Assembly: GCA_016165875.1 (NCBI GenBank)
Contig: JABBOT010000009.1
Span: 17,230,790-17,294,789, forward strand
Direction: 5' to 3'
DNA length: 64,000 nucleotides
From: Acanthopleura granulata
Lineage: Eukaryota; Mollusca; Polyplacophora; Chitonida; Chitonidae
Part shown: piece by piece, positions 56,401 through 64,000 of the stretch
Numbering within the stretch: position 1 is the first letter of the stretch
Layout: every line of letters starts with the position of its first letter
Program-made: the position numbers and the translations under genes
The notes under the pieces: generated by a model
Database searches by the model: none
What the model was told of the DNA's origin: nothing
What the model saw: the letters and a program-made list of their open reading frames with translations, nothing else

Positions 56401-58292
56401 AGCTAATTATATACATACTTTACCCTTACTGGGGAAAAAAATGTTTTTAATAACTTTCTTTCAAGGATCTGATTTTCTGTTTCTTGTTTGTCATGTTGGT
56501 TCCCATGAATGTGAAACACAGAATCGAAGAGTTGTTGTCGCTTAGGCCAGTACGGGTGAAATCCCCAGCCTGCAGGCAACAATTCGAATGTTTATCACTA
56601 ATCAGTATTTGCTTTCCTCATAAAGCGATTCTGAAGATTCATAGCTTGCAAAACAAACAGTTTGATGGATAAAAGTGTGAAATTATGATAGATTTACTTT
56701 AGTGTCTGGAACATAAACAATGGCCAGGCAACAGAATTATATACATGCAAGAAACCTGAGCATTCATCACAGAGTAAATTTCAGTGACTATAGGCTCTAG
56801 TTTTATATTTATTTTCAAGTTTGATGGTACTTTACGTTGTACTTAAGAATATTGCACTAATATATTGAGATTGAAAGAAAAACCACCAGCTGAAAAAGAC
56901 ACTACCGCTACTCGTCAGTTACTTGAAGAATCTGCTGAGTTAATGTCACAGCCATACCAGCAACCGCTGGATTCGAACTCCCCACGTCAAGGGCCTGATG
57001 ACTAGTAGGTGTGGTGATCGTATCGTAGTCTTTGAATATCAGTACCCAGTATAAACATGTGTAGCAGGGTATCTCTTGTCACATGTTGTGTATGTGTTAC
57101 ATACATATACTGCAAGAGTAATCCACCCTGGCTTTCTCCATTTACAAAGCTGACCGCCATCGAATAAGAGAAATATCGAGAATTGCGTAAAACAACAATA
57201 ATATTAATCAATCTATCAAAAAATGAATCAATTTATCGGACAAGCTCAGCTGTTTGGAATAGTTATTACTGCAACCCGAAACCCACAGGCTTTTAAGGCA
57301 TCTTGGTTACTTTGAAATTGGATATATTCCTGTTCAAATCAGCCCAATGTTACAATGAGATTTTCTCCACAGTTACCCCGAGATCGTCGTGGTAGTGTTA
57401 ACGGCTCTCTTGGTAATCCTCTTCCTAACAGAAGACCTCTACTTTGTCCCAGGGTGGGATTCGCTCTTCAGGAAAGGGTATTCACGACAAAGTATTCGTT
57501 TTTATTTTCATGGTCGAATAACAATGGTTAAAAGCTATTTCAGTGTGCCTCTGCGATATTAAGTGTAATTGTATTATCAAGTATTTTCTAGACTTGCTAG
57601 TGCGGCACAATGACCGAGGAGGCCCTCACCAATGCGGTCGCTACGAGTTCAAGTCCGGCTCATGTTGGCTCCCTCCTACACGTACGTGGGAAGGTTTGTC
57701 AGCAAGCTTCAGGTGGTTGTGGATTTCCGACAGGCTCTGCCGGATTTCCTTCCGGAAAGTGAAATATTCTTGAATAATGCCTAATGCATCAATGACACAA
57801 ACAAGTAAATAGACGGAATAGCTATATAACATAATCATATGGGCAGATCTCAACATTTTCAGTGCCAAAAAAACATCACTGCTCCCTTCTGAAGAAACAC
57901 TCCATTGTCTTTTATGGAGAAGTCTGTCCTGATATCCCGCCCTCTTTTTTTTCTACATAAATGATTTGATATAGGATTTTCACTCTCACGCATAGAGAGC
58001 AATGTCAGTGCTAAACTTAGGCCACATGTACGACGAGACAGTATTGTTATATAGTTAAATTCAAAAACTGAAGAAACCATAATGGAATCGACTTACTGTT
58101 GGTGATGGAACAATTTCCTTCCACAGATATGTAGCTACACCCGCTCCTGTTTGCTTCATCACGGCCCTTTTGTTTATTATCCCCGCCAAATCCCCAAGGG
58201 AAATTCTACGCCACGACGGCAAGGGTAAGGCCGATGAAAAGTTTAACGGAGTTTCGCGTGCATCTTATGAACCCAGTTTCATTTCGTTATAA

Positions 58293-58329
<37 letters not shown>

Positions 58330-61300
58330 TTTTGAAAAAAAACCTAATAAAAAAGAAAAACAAAAAACAACAAAAACTGTTTGCTGTTTATAACATTAGG
58401 ATTATTTTTCTTCCCGAAAGCTTGGAGCCTAGTGTCATATATATATAGTTATACATATACGCATATATAGCCCAGTGTCACAGCATCATGGGTTTTCACG
58501 ACTTGAATACGCAGAGGAAAGAATATTAGCAGCTACTGCTGTAAAGAAAGATGTATTCAACAGTTTTTTTAGTTATATTGTTTTATGTTAAATGCGGCTA
58601 TTGGCAACAAAGGCTGTGACCCGATTGATGGGGGCACAATTCCAATCTCGTGCATATAACCAACTGGCACGAAATATAAAGAGTATCCCGGATATAGAGT
58701 CTTGCAAGCTGTTTGTACCTCAGATTTTTATTTCAGAATGTGAAGGCTCAAAATTTGCTGCCCTTCTGACATGGAAAGACGTGATGAGAACACTTCCCTG
58801 GGGCGTTATACTCATCATTGGAGCAGGATTTTCACTTGTTAAGGCGTGCAAGGTAGGCCAACTAATCACAGCTCTAGAGAAGGCGTGCAAGGTAGGCAAA
58901 CTAATCTATAAGTGACACATCAGCTCTGGAGAAGGTGTACAAGGTAGGCCAACTTACCTATAAGTGACACACATCATCTCTAGAGAAAGCATACAAGGTA
59001 GGCCAACTTACCTATAAGTGACACATCAGCTGTAGCGAAGGCGTGCAAGGTAGGCAAACTTACCTATAAGTGACACATCAGCTCTAGAGAAGGCGTGCAA
59101 AGTAGGCCAACTTACCTATAAGTGACACATCAGCTCTAGGGAAGGCGTGCAAGGTAGGCCAACTTACCAATAAGTTACACATCAACTCTAGAAAAGGCGA
59201 GCAAGGTAGGCCAACTTACCTATAGGTGACATATCAGCTCTAAAGAAGGCGTGCAAGGTAGGCCAACTTACATTAAGTGACACATCAGCTCTAGAGAAGG
59301 CGTGCCAGGTAGGCACGCTTACAGTAGACGTAATGAGACACAAGTTTTCAGTTCTGTCCAAAAGCAGCCAAATTTCTAATATATTTTACCTAGGTGTAAA
59401 ATCACAGTGTAGATATTTATAGCATATCAACACCTGCCTGTGTAGCAATATTGTCCAATCAGTGTTCCAGCAATTTTCATTACTATTTATGTAGTAAATT
59501 CATTGACTTAATCCAAAAAAATGTATATCCTCAAAGTACGTTTGGTGCAATGCCGTACTATCCTGCGCAGCGTGAACTTTTCTCTGCATTATGTGGCAAA
59601 ATCCACCTAGCAAGACATACATACTTCACACCTAGTTGTACTTTTCTTTAAAATAGACTTCGCAGGGATTATAAACGTTGTCTTTATTTTATGCATGTAT
59701 TGACAACTATTCCTTGGTTTCTTTTGAAAAGAAAAAACAAACAAAAAAACAAAACAATACATTTTTATGCCTTATTTGGGCGTCTGCCCAAAACTTCCGC
59801 TGAATGACGTCACTGATGACGTGTTCTTATAACGTGTTTGGTGAGTTTAGGTGTCAGGCCTGATGGGAGTGATCGGGGCTCATTTTAACATGCTGGTGGA
59901 TCTGGATCCTTGGGTGATCACCCTTGTGGTCACTGCGGTGACCAGTTTGCTGACGGAGTTCATCAGCAACTCGGCCACGATTGCCTTGTTACTGCCTATC
60001 ATTGGACAGCTAGTAAGTTTGGTTATTTCTGTATTTCTTGGACCAACAGACCGGGTGCCACTTATACCGGTACGATAAAAGCACTATACATTGACCTTGG
60101 GGGGGGGGGGGAGTCGGTTAGCGCGCTAGCGCAGCGCAATGACCCAGAAGCCTCCCACCAATGCAGTCGCTGTGAGTTCAAATGTAGCTCATGCTGGCTT
60201 CCTCTCCTGCCGTACGTGGGAAGGTCTGCCAGTAACCAGTGGATGGTCGTGGGTTTCCTCCGGGCTCGGTTTCCTCCCACCATAATGCTGGTCGCCGTCG
60301 TATAAGTGAAATATTCTTGAGTACGACATAAAAGACCAAATAAATAAATAAATAAATAAAATACATTGATGGACATGCAACAGGATAGATTCAATTCGTA
60401 AAGAGTAAAATAACAAAATGCGAAAGGTCGCAGGATATATGTACAGAATAAACTTGGTGGAATTCATTGTATAGAACGAGGTTTCACTACAACGACGCTT
60501 TGGTGTTTAGGTATATAACGAAGGTCCGGTTTCACTAGCACGAAGCCGTCTTAGCATTAAGAACACGTAACTACCATGGCAACCAACGCTATAGGGCTTC
60601 GTGCGACCTCTGGTGTATGTATGGAGCAAGCCTTAGTGCCCAGACTAAACCTCCTAAAGGCCCTGTAGGGATCTGTATATAACACAACCTGCGAGTGCAC
60701 TGTTCCAGGAAAATCGTCCTGAATCTTGGATTCTAGACTACAAACCGTGTGAGATGTTGACATATTTTGATGAGTGTGATGATATCGCCAGCGATCGGGT
60801 AGCAGTCGGAGTGACCGCAGGTGTCCAAGAGGTTTTTGTGCATGCACAAAACCCAGATGCGATGCGTTTATTAATCGCTTTTAATTGCTTATTACCACCA
60901 ATGTACTGAAGACAGTGGACACGGGAAATCTCGAAATAAACCATGGGATTATGAAAAACGCTGAAAGCAGTTTGAGGTCATCATCGTCCCGCTGCCCGAC
61001 GATAGAACGAAGCAATGGAAGGTATTGCGAAGCGATGGGACAAGACTACAAAGCGATGACATGATATTGCATTCCATCATTCCATCGCTTTTCAGGATCG
61101 TTCCATCGCTCCGTCGGTCTTGGGAAAAGTGACTTACTGGTACTTTGTACTTTTTGGGAGGAGGATTAAAACACGGTTGAATGTACGTTTGCTGCTATGG
61201 CATTTCACTGGCTGATAAAATATGTCGACATTACAAATATAAAATAAAAATATATTCGTACATGGGCTGATTATTTCCTATCCATTTACTGCAGTCTGAA

Positions 61301-62344
61301 TAAAACTCCCATAAAAGAAGTCTTTTTGTGCTTGAATTCCAGGTAACATAATGTATTATGAGATTCATGCTTTACAATGTTCATTATTATAAATTTTCGA
61401 CTAAGGACAAGTACTGGAAAAAGACGATCAGAAAACGAATTGTTGTAATGATATTGTAAAGCAATGGAGCCATGGTGCGAAGCGATACTGCCAAGCCACA
61501 AAACGATGGTGAGAAGCGATGGGAGGAAGCGATGCCATGCGAGCATCGTTCCATCGCTTCGCAGTCTCATGTCGTCGCTTCATAGTATTGCTATATCGTC
61601 TCATTTCATCGTCGGACAATGAACCATGAAAGTACGATGACCGTCTTCTATAATATCATTGTCGAAATGTTATACTTCGTCAAAGGCGATGCACTAAAAC
61701 TAACTAACTAACTAAATAAAGAAATAAATTTAAAATAATAAACTCAAGTGCTTTAGATTTCTTGTATTTTTTCAGGCTATTCTTGTGAATCTCGATCCAC
61801 TGGCCTTCATCTTCCCGATGACTCTGGCAGCGAAGTGTGCCTTCATGATGCCAATTGCCAGCCCACCAAACGCGATTGCTTTTTCAGCGGGGGCGCTGCG
61901 TATAAAAGATATGGTAAGTGTTGAAAGAGTGCACAACTTGAATCCACGCGACATACCACGGCATAAACGGCCCGCACACGCGCCATATCAAAAGACAATA
62001 TTATTATCAATACAGAATAATAACAATCATATTGATCGTCTGTATGCGATGTTGAACCCTGTAGTGATGAAAATATTGACGAAATGCAATCTCAATACAA
62101 TATACTGAAAAGTGTGGCTAATTCAACACTTTTCGTCTTTTTATCTTTTAATTCAAACAGCACATTTGACGATATTCACGCTCCATTACTTCTACAGGCT
62201 TTGGCAGGATTCCTTCTGAATATATTGTCTCTCTTGGCGATAAACCTGAGTGCCCATTCGTGGGGTAAGGCTTACTTCCGGTGGGACATCATAGCTGATG
62301 AGATGAAACAAAACATCTCCGTGGCCTCAAGTCAACTCACGTGA
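44377..62344 (+). CDS. SLC13-family membrane carrier, gene 2 (tandem paralog), 14 coding exons
   Basis: Joined exons: 44377-44484, 48162-48311, 49668-49783, 50868-50995, 51504-51576, 52194-52328, 53744-53872, 55038-55139, 57373-57477, 58127-58224, 58737-58852, 59851-60012, 61776-61913, 62198-62344. They give 1707 nt, one open frame, 568 residues plus TGA. Every intron has the same position and phase as in gene 1; exons 4, 5, 12 and 14 differ in length by +9, -6, -3 and +9 nt. Marks: GRCAYVV, FEVLPLPVTSLLP, AERWGLNKRMAL, LLTWKDVMRTLPWG, TEFISNSATI, FMMPIASPPNAI, and a C-terminal NIS sequon. As in gene 1 the N-terminal SNT is replaced by FITAGVT. Exon 1 matches gene 1 at 26 of 36 residues and exon 13 at 28 of 46, so the duplication is old and both copies look maintained: no stop or frameshift in any exon. 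Likely an 11-13 helix plasma-membrane carrier; substrate unknown. Confidence 0.93.
44604..44705. mobile_element. MITE-like element, intron 1 of gene 2
   Basis: The ends TGTTCCACAAAGCA and TGCTTTGTGGAACC are inverted repeats. The centre holds CTACCATGGCAAC, shared with 60524-60612. Confidence 0.6.
44740..46090 (-). repeat. Reverse-oriented arrays of the 12440-12980 repeat, intron 1 of gene 2
   Basis: GACTACATCAAGATACATTA, CGCAGTATCGATTTTCGAT and GATTGTCCATC.GTCTGT, repeated about four times to 45250, and again at 45880-46080. A unique stretch lies between. Confidence 0.75.
46865..47015 (+). repeat. Dispersed repeat shared with 37465-37620, intron 1 of gene 2
   Basis: GGGAAATCGTTCCCCTGTCG, GCCAACTTGCTCACAGTGGC, AGATCTACTGTAG and GGCTTCCCTGCTATGCGGG. 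Confidence 0.55.
47770..47998 (+). repeat. Unclassified 300-bp repeat, intron 1 of gene 2
   Basis: ATTCTAGACCAATAACGTCT, AAGCATGGTGCTGGGGCCTG, GTGCCAACTGTCACTC, GGTTTTACCC and TTGCTGTAGTCTCTTA. Confidence 0.65.
48162..48311 (+). CDS. Gene 2 exon 2 (CAY..EVLPL segment)
   Basis: Acceptor atcgaag, donor gtaggc, 50 codons, phase 0. PGRCAYVVGILIVFWVFEV, then LPLPVTSLLPALLFP and CAEFIK. An in-frame TAA lies upstream of the acceptor, so the frame must be entered by splicing. Confidence 0.9.
48655..48952 (+). repeat. Unclassified 300-bp repeat, full copy, intron 2 of gene 2
   Basis: GTTGACAACACAGCATGTTC, ACCACGATGCTAAGGGGG, GTTAGAATAAAACCCTAAGT, GACAACTATCACACTGC and GGTTTTACTCTCTACG. Confidence 0.7.
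49668..49783 (+). CDS. Gene 2 exon 3 (AERWGLNKRMAL segment)
   Basis: Acceptor attgtag, donor gtttgt, phases 0 to 2. SPTITVIGIFCLVAAAERW then GLNKRMALRMLTLFGTKPH. As in gene 1, the DTN..GG residues of ordinary SLC13 proteins are replaced. Confidence 0.9.
49888..49992 (+). mobile_element. SINE-1 body fragment, intron 3 of gene 2
   Basis: CGTACGTAGGAAGGTCTGCT and CCGGTTTCCTCCCACCATAA, without tail and with most of the head missing. Confidence 0.7.
50271..50512 (+). mobile_element. SINE-1 copy, intron 3 of gene 2
   Basis: Diverged head GGCGTCTCCGTAGCCGGGTG; body GTCTGCCAGCAACCTTCG; tail ACGGCGTAAAACACCAATCA. It meets an opposite copy tail to tail. Confidence 0.78.
50521..50660 (-). mobile_element. 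SINE-1 fragment, inverted, tail to tail with the previous
   Basis: TTATTTATTTGATTGGTGTT tail at its left end, then GACGGCGGCCATCATTATAT; head missing. Confidence 0.78.
50868..50995 (+). CDS. Gene 2 exon 4 (N-terminal re-entrant loop, SNT lost)
   Basis: Acceptor tgtacag, donor gtaatt, phases 2 to 1. LIFGMLVCTATLSVF, then ITAGVTVLMMPIVCNVVDK. It carries the same ITAGVT replacement and one-residue shortening as gene 1. It is three codons longer at its end (EHTK). A 5'-truncated SINE begins within about 30 bases of the donor. Confidence 0.92.
51022..51208 (+). mobile_element. SINE-1, 5'-truncated, intron 4 of gene 2
   Basis: Begins about 27 bases after the exon 4 donor: GTGCCAGCAATTTGTGG, GTCGTGGATTTCCTCCGGGC, tail with ten or more AAAT-type repeats. 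Confidence 0.82.
51504..51576 (+). CDS. Gene 2 exon 5 (cytoplasmic loop)
   Basis: Acceptor ttgcag, donor gtatgc, phases 1 to 2. It encodes a hydrophilic stretch IEMQAAETNSELREDISAGG and a little more. It sits in the same place and phase as gene 1 exon 5 but is two codons shorter and shows almost no sequence match. Confidence 0.82.
51709..51862 (+). mobile_element. SINE-1, 5'-truncated, intron 5 of gene 2
   Basis: GTCCGCCAGTAACCTGCAGA, GTTTCCTCCGGGCTCTTCCC and tail AATCAAATAAATGAATAAAT. Confidence 0.82.
52194..52328 (+). CDS. Gene 2 exon 6 (N-terminal GTSIG loop)
   Basis: Acceptor accacag, donor gtacgt, phases 2 to 2. ISRLFKALCLCVCYGTSIG, then SSILLTGAPANLVAFGLTE. The GTATLTGTxPN consensus reads SSILLTGAPAN, so the same positions are changed as in gene 1. 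Confidence 0.9.
52420..52515 (+). repeat. Unclassified 300-bp repeat, middle fragment, intron 6 of gene 2
   Basis: TTCTGCTTAAGCCGTGCTGC, AAGCTGTTGCTTTTTAAGCA and TTTACATGAACAGTTAGAGG; it runs directly into the 26-bp minisatellite. Confidence 0.6.
52520..53040 (+). repeat. 26-bp minisatellite, intron 6 of gene 2
   Basis: Unit AGTCTGGGATCTGTGACAGA+AGAGTA, about 20 units with substitutions and some indels. It is unrelated in sequence to the gene 1 arrays but has the same period. Confidence 0.92.
53183..53403 (+). mobile_element. SINE-1 copy, intron 6 of gene 2
   Basis: Head ACCTCTGTGACCGAGGGGAT is diverged; CAATGCGGTCGCTGTGGGTT; tail TTGAGTACGGCGTAAAGCAT. A small internal deletion joins CCCCCGGGC to CGCCGTCGTA. 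Confidence 0.8.
53744..53872 (+). CDS. Gene 2 exon 7 (membrane segment)
   Basis: Acceptor ttcacag, donor gtaaga, phases 2 to 2. LYSRYGLPSRLTFLGWFICA precedes a very hydrophobic helix (PLCVVVVLLTWVWLVIFLL) ending RGR. Confidence 0.9.
54428..54752 (+). mobile_element. SINE-2 copy, intron 7 of gene 2
   Basis: GAGCGTCCGCCTCGAGGTCG head, B box GGAATCAATCCC, CACTTTAAAATGATACTCGT, GAAGACAAAGTATTC and tail CATGCATACATACATATAC. About 325 bases, the fullest copy of this family here. Confidence 0.78.
55038..55139 (+). CDS. Gene 2 exon 8 (cytoplasmic helix)
   Basis: Acceptor ttgacag, donor gtaaat, phases 2 to 2. GLFRRSVTTEEMKEAEERVK, then QEYKKIGPW, the family EYxxLGP motif. The charge pattern suggests an amphipathic helix. 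Confidence 0.9.
57118..57215 (+). mobile_element. SINE-1 tail-half fragment
   Basis: GCTGACCGCCATCGAATAAG, GAAATATCGAGAATTGCG and AAAACAACAATA tail, degenerate. A possible opposite fragment precedes it at 56820-57000. Confidence 0.5.
57373..57477 (+). CDS. Gene 2 exon 9 (YPEIVVV..GWDSLF)
   Basis: Acceptor ctccacag, donor gtattc, phases 2 to 2. YPEIVVVVLTALLVILFLTE, then DLYFVPGWDSLFRK. VPGWDSLF is very close to the family PGW.SLF motif. Confidence 0.9.
57596..57800 (+). mobile_element. SINE-1 copy, intron 9 of gene 2
   Basis: B box GAGTTCAAGTCC, then GTACGTGGGAAGGTTTGTC and tail GTGAAATATTCTTGAATAAT. The A-box end is missing. Confidence 0.78.
58127..58224 (+). CDS. Gene 2 exon 10 (PAKSPRE membrane segment)
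   Basis: Acceptor ttccacag, donor gtaagg, phases 2 to 1. YVATPAPVCFITALLFIIPA, then KSPREILRHDGK. The donor is stronger than in gene 1. Confidence 0.89.
58295..58327. repeat. AAT microsatellite, intron 10 of gene 2
   Basis: About eleven AAT units, 70 bases after the exon 10 donor. Confidence 0.93.
58737..58852 (+). CDS. Gene 2 exon 11 (LTWKDVMRTLPW)
   Basis: Acceptor tttcag, donor gtaggc, phases 1 to 0. FAALLTWKDVMRTLPWGVIL and IIGAGFSLVKACK. Its last bases and donor are tandemly repeated downstream. The next donor at 58892 is in frame and would add 13 residues. Confidence 0.91.
58841..59330 (+). repeat. Minisatellite made of the exon 11/intron 11 junction, gene 2
   Basis: The unit, mostly about 52 bases, includes GGCGTGCAAG|GTAGGCCAAC, TTACCTATAAGTGACACATC and AGCTCTAGAGAA. 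The first unit is the real exon end and donor. About ten donor-like copies follow at 58850, 58889, 58942, 58993, 59045, 59097, 59149, 59201, 59253 and 59304 (approximate). Confidence 0.93.
59851..60012 (+). CDS. Gene 2 exon 12 (C-terminal SNSAT hairpin)
   Basis: Acceptor gtttag, donor gtaagt, 54 codons, phase 0. VSGLMGVIGAHFNML and TEFISNSATIALLLPI. SNS stands in place of SNT; related vertebrate carriers also vary at this third position. Confidence 0.92.
60099..60361 (+). mobile_element. SINE-1 near full-length copy with G-run, intron 12 of gene 2
   Basis: Thirteen Gs at 60099-60111 replace the first bases of the head, followed by AGTCGGTTAGCGCGCTAGCG, a B-box variant, complete body and tail. 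Confidence 0.87.
60524..60612. mobile_element. MITE-like element, intron 12 of gene 2
   Basis: GGTTTCACTAGCACGAAGC and GCTTCGTGCGACC are inverted ends; the centre is AACTACCATGGCAACC. Confidence 0.6.
60990..61620. mobile_element. Inverted-repeat element with GCGATGG subrepeats, intron 12 of gene 2
   Basis: Outer ends GCCCGACGATAG and CATCGTCGGAC are inverted. Inside are many AAGCGATGG motifs and their complements CCATCGCTT, grouped at 61010-61115 and 61455-61600, around an AT-rich core. No transposase frame. Confidence 0.55.
61776..61913 (+). CDS. Gene 2 exon 13 (PPNAI signature)
   Basis: Acceptor ttcag, donor gtaagt, 46 codons, phase 0. LDPLAFIFPMTLAAK, then CAFMMPIASPPNAIAFSAG and LRIKDM: the Na+:sulfate symporter signature, with Cys at a position usually Ser. 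Confidence 0.93.
62198..62344 (+). CDS. Gene 2 exon 14 (last helix, C-terminus, stop)
   Basis: Acceptor tctacag; 48 codons then TGA. LLNILSLLAINLSAHSWG is the last helix, then KAYFRWDIIADEMKQNIS. The NIS sequon is at the same place as NFT in gene 1. Confidence 0.92.
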   Translation, partial: ALAGFLLNILSLLAINLSAHSWGKAYFRWDIIADEMKQNISVASSQLT

Positions 62345-62529
62345 ACATGGGGGTCAGGTCCTGAAGAAGTTTTGCAAGTCTTTCAAGACAACCTTAAACA
62401 AATGTATTCTACATATTCGGATCAGGCTGATGTTAACGTTTAAATCTGACTGGTAGGGGACCGTGAGCAAGTGATTAAAGGTGCTTGCCTTTCATTTTAA
62501 TTGCTGTTTTATTGCCTATGATATGGTTG

Positions 62530-62535
62530 AATAAA
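62530..62535 (+). promoter_or_regulatory. Candidate polyadenylation signal of gene 2
   Basis: AATAAA lies 186 bases after the TGA stop, with T-rich sequence shortly upstream. It is the first hexamer after the stop, which gives a plausible 3'UTR of about 200 bases. Confidence 0.5.
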
Positions 62536-62539
62536 GACT

Positions 62540-64000
62540 GAATAGATACTGTAGCCTGTATCACGATATGTCACCCTACATCAGTTGTAGTCGGCGAGAG
62601 GGGTTTACATCCAGCACTTTTGCCGTTAAAGTTAAAAACGTGCGGCAACTTATGCTCACTTCCATATACCAGTCACCTGTCTCGCTGTACAAATGACATG
62701 CCTTTCTTGCAGGAACTTTTTAAGTTCACAAGCGCTTAACTCCTCAATTTTCTCCACCGTTCCTCTACTCTAATAACTTTGTACAACTTTTCCTCAGGTA
62801 TCTAGAACGCAGATGTAATTAATAACAAGATGCCTGAACATTTTGAAAAGTCATATGGAAGAGTAGCACTTCTAAACGAGTTCCAACTCGAAAATCCCCC
62901 ATTGGAGTGCGAATCATTGGTGAGAATACGCCTGAATATTACAACCCCCCAACCTTGTCTATAATTATTTTCTACACGCACATCAGCCTTAATATGACTG
63001 ACAGTTCATAATATATTTTAATAATTTAGAATGGATAAATTCCCACAGTCGATCGCTCTGATCTATTCAAATGCCTTTGAAATGCCTGGTGGTCCTATGT
63101 GAGATTTACTACAAATAAACTTGCTTTTTCATCCTTCTGTTGATATACGAAACCTAGTTTTTACGTATTACATCAACGAAAAGCTTTCAGAGTACAAAAG
63201 CGCAGAAATGCAATGTAGGTCGGTGCTTATCTGCGTATCACAAAGAACATAGAGCATTTACATGTATAGCATGTGGCCAAAGTTTCAGACCGTTGAAATT
63301 GACAGCTGTCCACCAAGCAACGTCGCTTACCTTTCGGTTGCTAGGACACACAGAATGAAGGTTCAAACCCGACCTTGGGCAGGGATTTGTAGATTTCCTC
63401 CGCTGTGACTGTTTCTAAGGCTATGGTGATAACAGGCGGTGGAGGACCCTCGTGTGGTTGTTTAAACAGTCTAACGTTCATTGAAGACCACTAGTGTTCC
63501 ATCAATAGCATTGCCGTGCATATATCTCTACGTCACATGTGAAAAAGTTCGTCGGTAACTGGCCTAAGGGCGGTTAAGCTACAATCCAGACACGCACTGG
63601 AAATCATTTTCGAGAGCTGACAAATGCCTGACATCCTATCTGCACACACACTTTTAGTGTTTGATTACACCCAAAACACGTATGAGATATGTACTTTGGT
63701 GCCTCGGTGAACATAACCAATACAATGGAAACTGAAGTGACGTCAAATAGCTTAGGCGTGGTTCGAAAAGGTAACGATACTTTATAGCACAGCCAAAATT
63801 TAAAATCTAGGGCACTGAATGGCACGGACTTCGTAACATCGTTTATGTTCACTTAAGTTTCCTTGGAAATGATGACTCTGATAAACGCATTTCGCAAGCA
63901 TATTGGAATGGTTTACTTTGATAAACATATCGTTCAAGCCAGATACACGCGATCAAATTTATATTGTTATTATTCGTGTAAAAGTTTTGGAGCTGTCATT
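62540..64000. other. Downstream spacer, no gene seen
   Basis: A possible degenerate SINE-like stretch is near 63330-63420 (GAAGGTTCAAACCCGAC). Nothing else is supported. Confidence 0.45.

Noticed and set aside
58841..59330. Repeated mini-exons encoding a protein repeat
   Set aside because: After the first alternative donor the frame meets a stop in the next unit, and the units lack acceptors, so they are repeats of a donor junction and not exons.

Overview
The window is animal nuclear DNA: spliced genes with GT..AG introns, long AT-rich introns and spacers, a dense load of tRNA-derived SINEs, degraded LINE pieces, MITE-like elements and minisatellites. The common SINE, with its 3' tail of AATAAA-type repeats, is of a kind I associate with molluscs and other lophotrochozoans. 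A mollusc-like lophotrochozoan is my best guess, held loosely. No bacterial operon, rRNA or convincing free-standing tRNA gene is visible.

Two protein-coding genes can be rebuilt exon by exon. They are tandem, same-strand (+) paralogs of the SLC13 family (Na+-coupled dicarboxylate/citrate/sulfate carriers; human relatives SLC13A2, A3 and A5). Gene 1 runs from 20440 to 35910 (14 coding exons, 565 residues). Gene 2 runs from 44377 to 62344 (14 coding exons, 568 residues). All 13 intron positions and phases agree between them, and 10 of 14 exons have identical lengths. Both keep the C-terminal substrate-site motif (SNTAT or SNSAT) and the PPNAI signature. In both, the N-terminal counterpart (SNTAT in ordinary SLC13 carriers) is replaced by an ITAGVT-type sequence one residue shorter, and the paired N-terminal TGTxPN loop is rewritten. 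This asymmetric site is the most interesting biology here: a possible carrier subfamily with altered ion coupling, altered substrate, or lost transport.

Layout. 1-5200: LINE remnants, SINEs and AT-rich spacer. 5480-16960: a diverged segmental duplication (about 5480-7500 and 15490-16960) with a 49-bp minisatellite expanded in one copy; each copy holds a conserved splice-donor-like site that may end a non-coding first exon. 17100-20300: a roughly 1.07-kb element with terminal inverted repeats, a SINE containing a near-perfect palindrome, and degenerate repeats. 20440-35952: gene 1. 35953-44376: intergenic repeats. 44377-62535: gene 2. 62540-64000: no gene seen.

Introns carry several minisatellites. 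Three have a 26-bp period, and a fourth of about 52 bp arose by repeated duplication of the exon 11/intron 11 splice-donor junction of gene 2. The same junction is also duplicated in gene 1. About 24 copies of one SINE, a second tRNA-headed SINE, and an unclassified repeat of about 300 bp in roughly ten pieces account for much of the rest.
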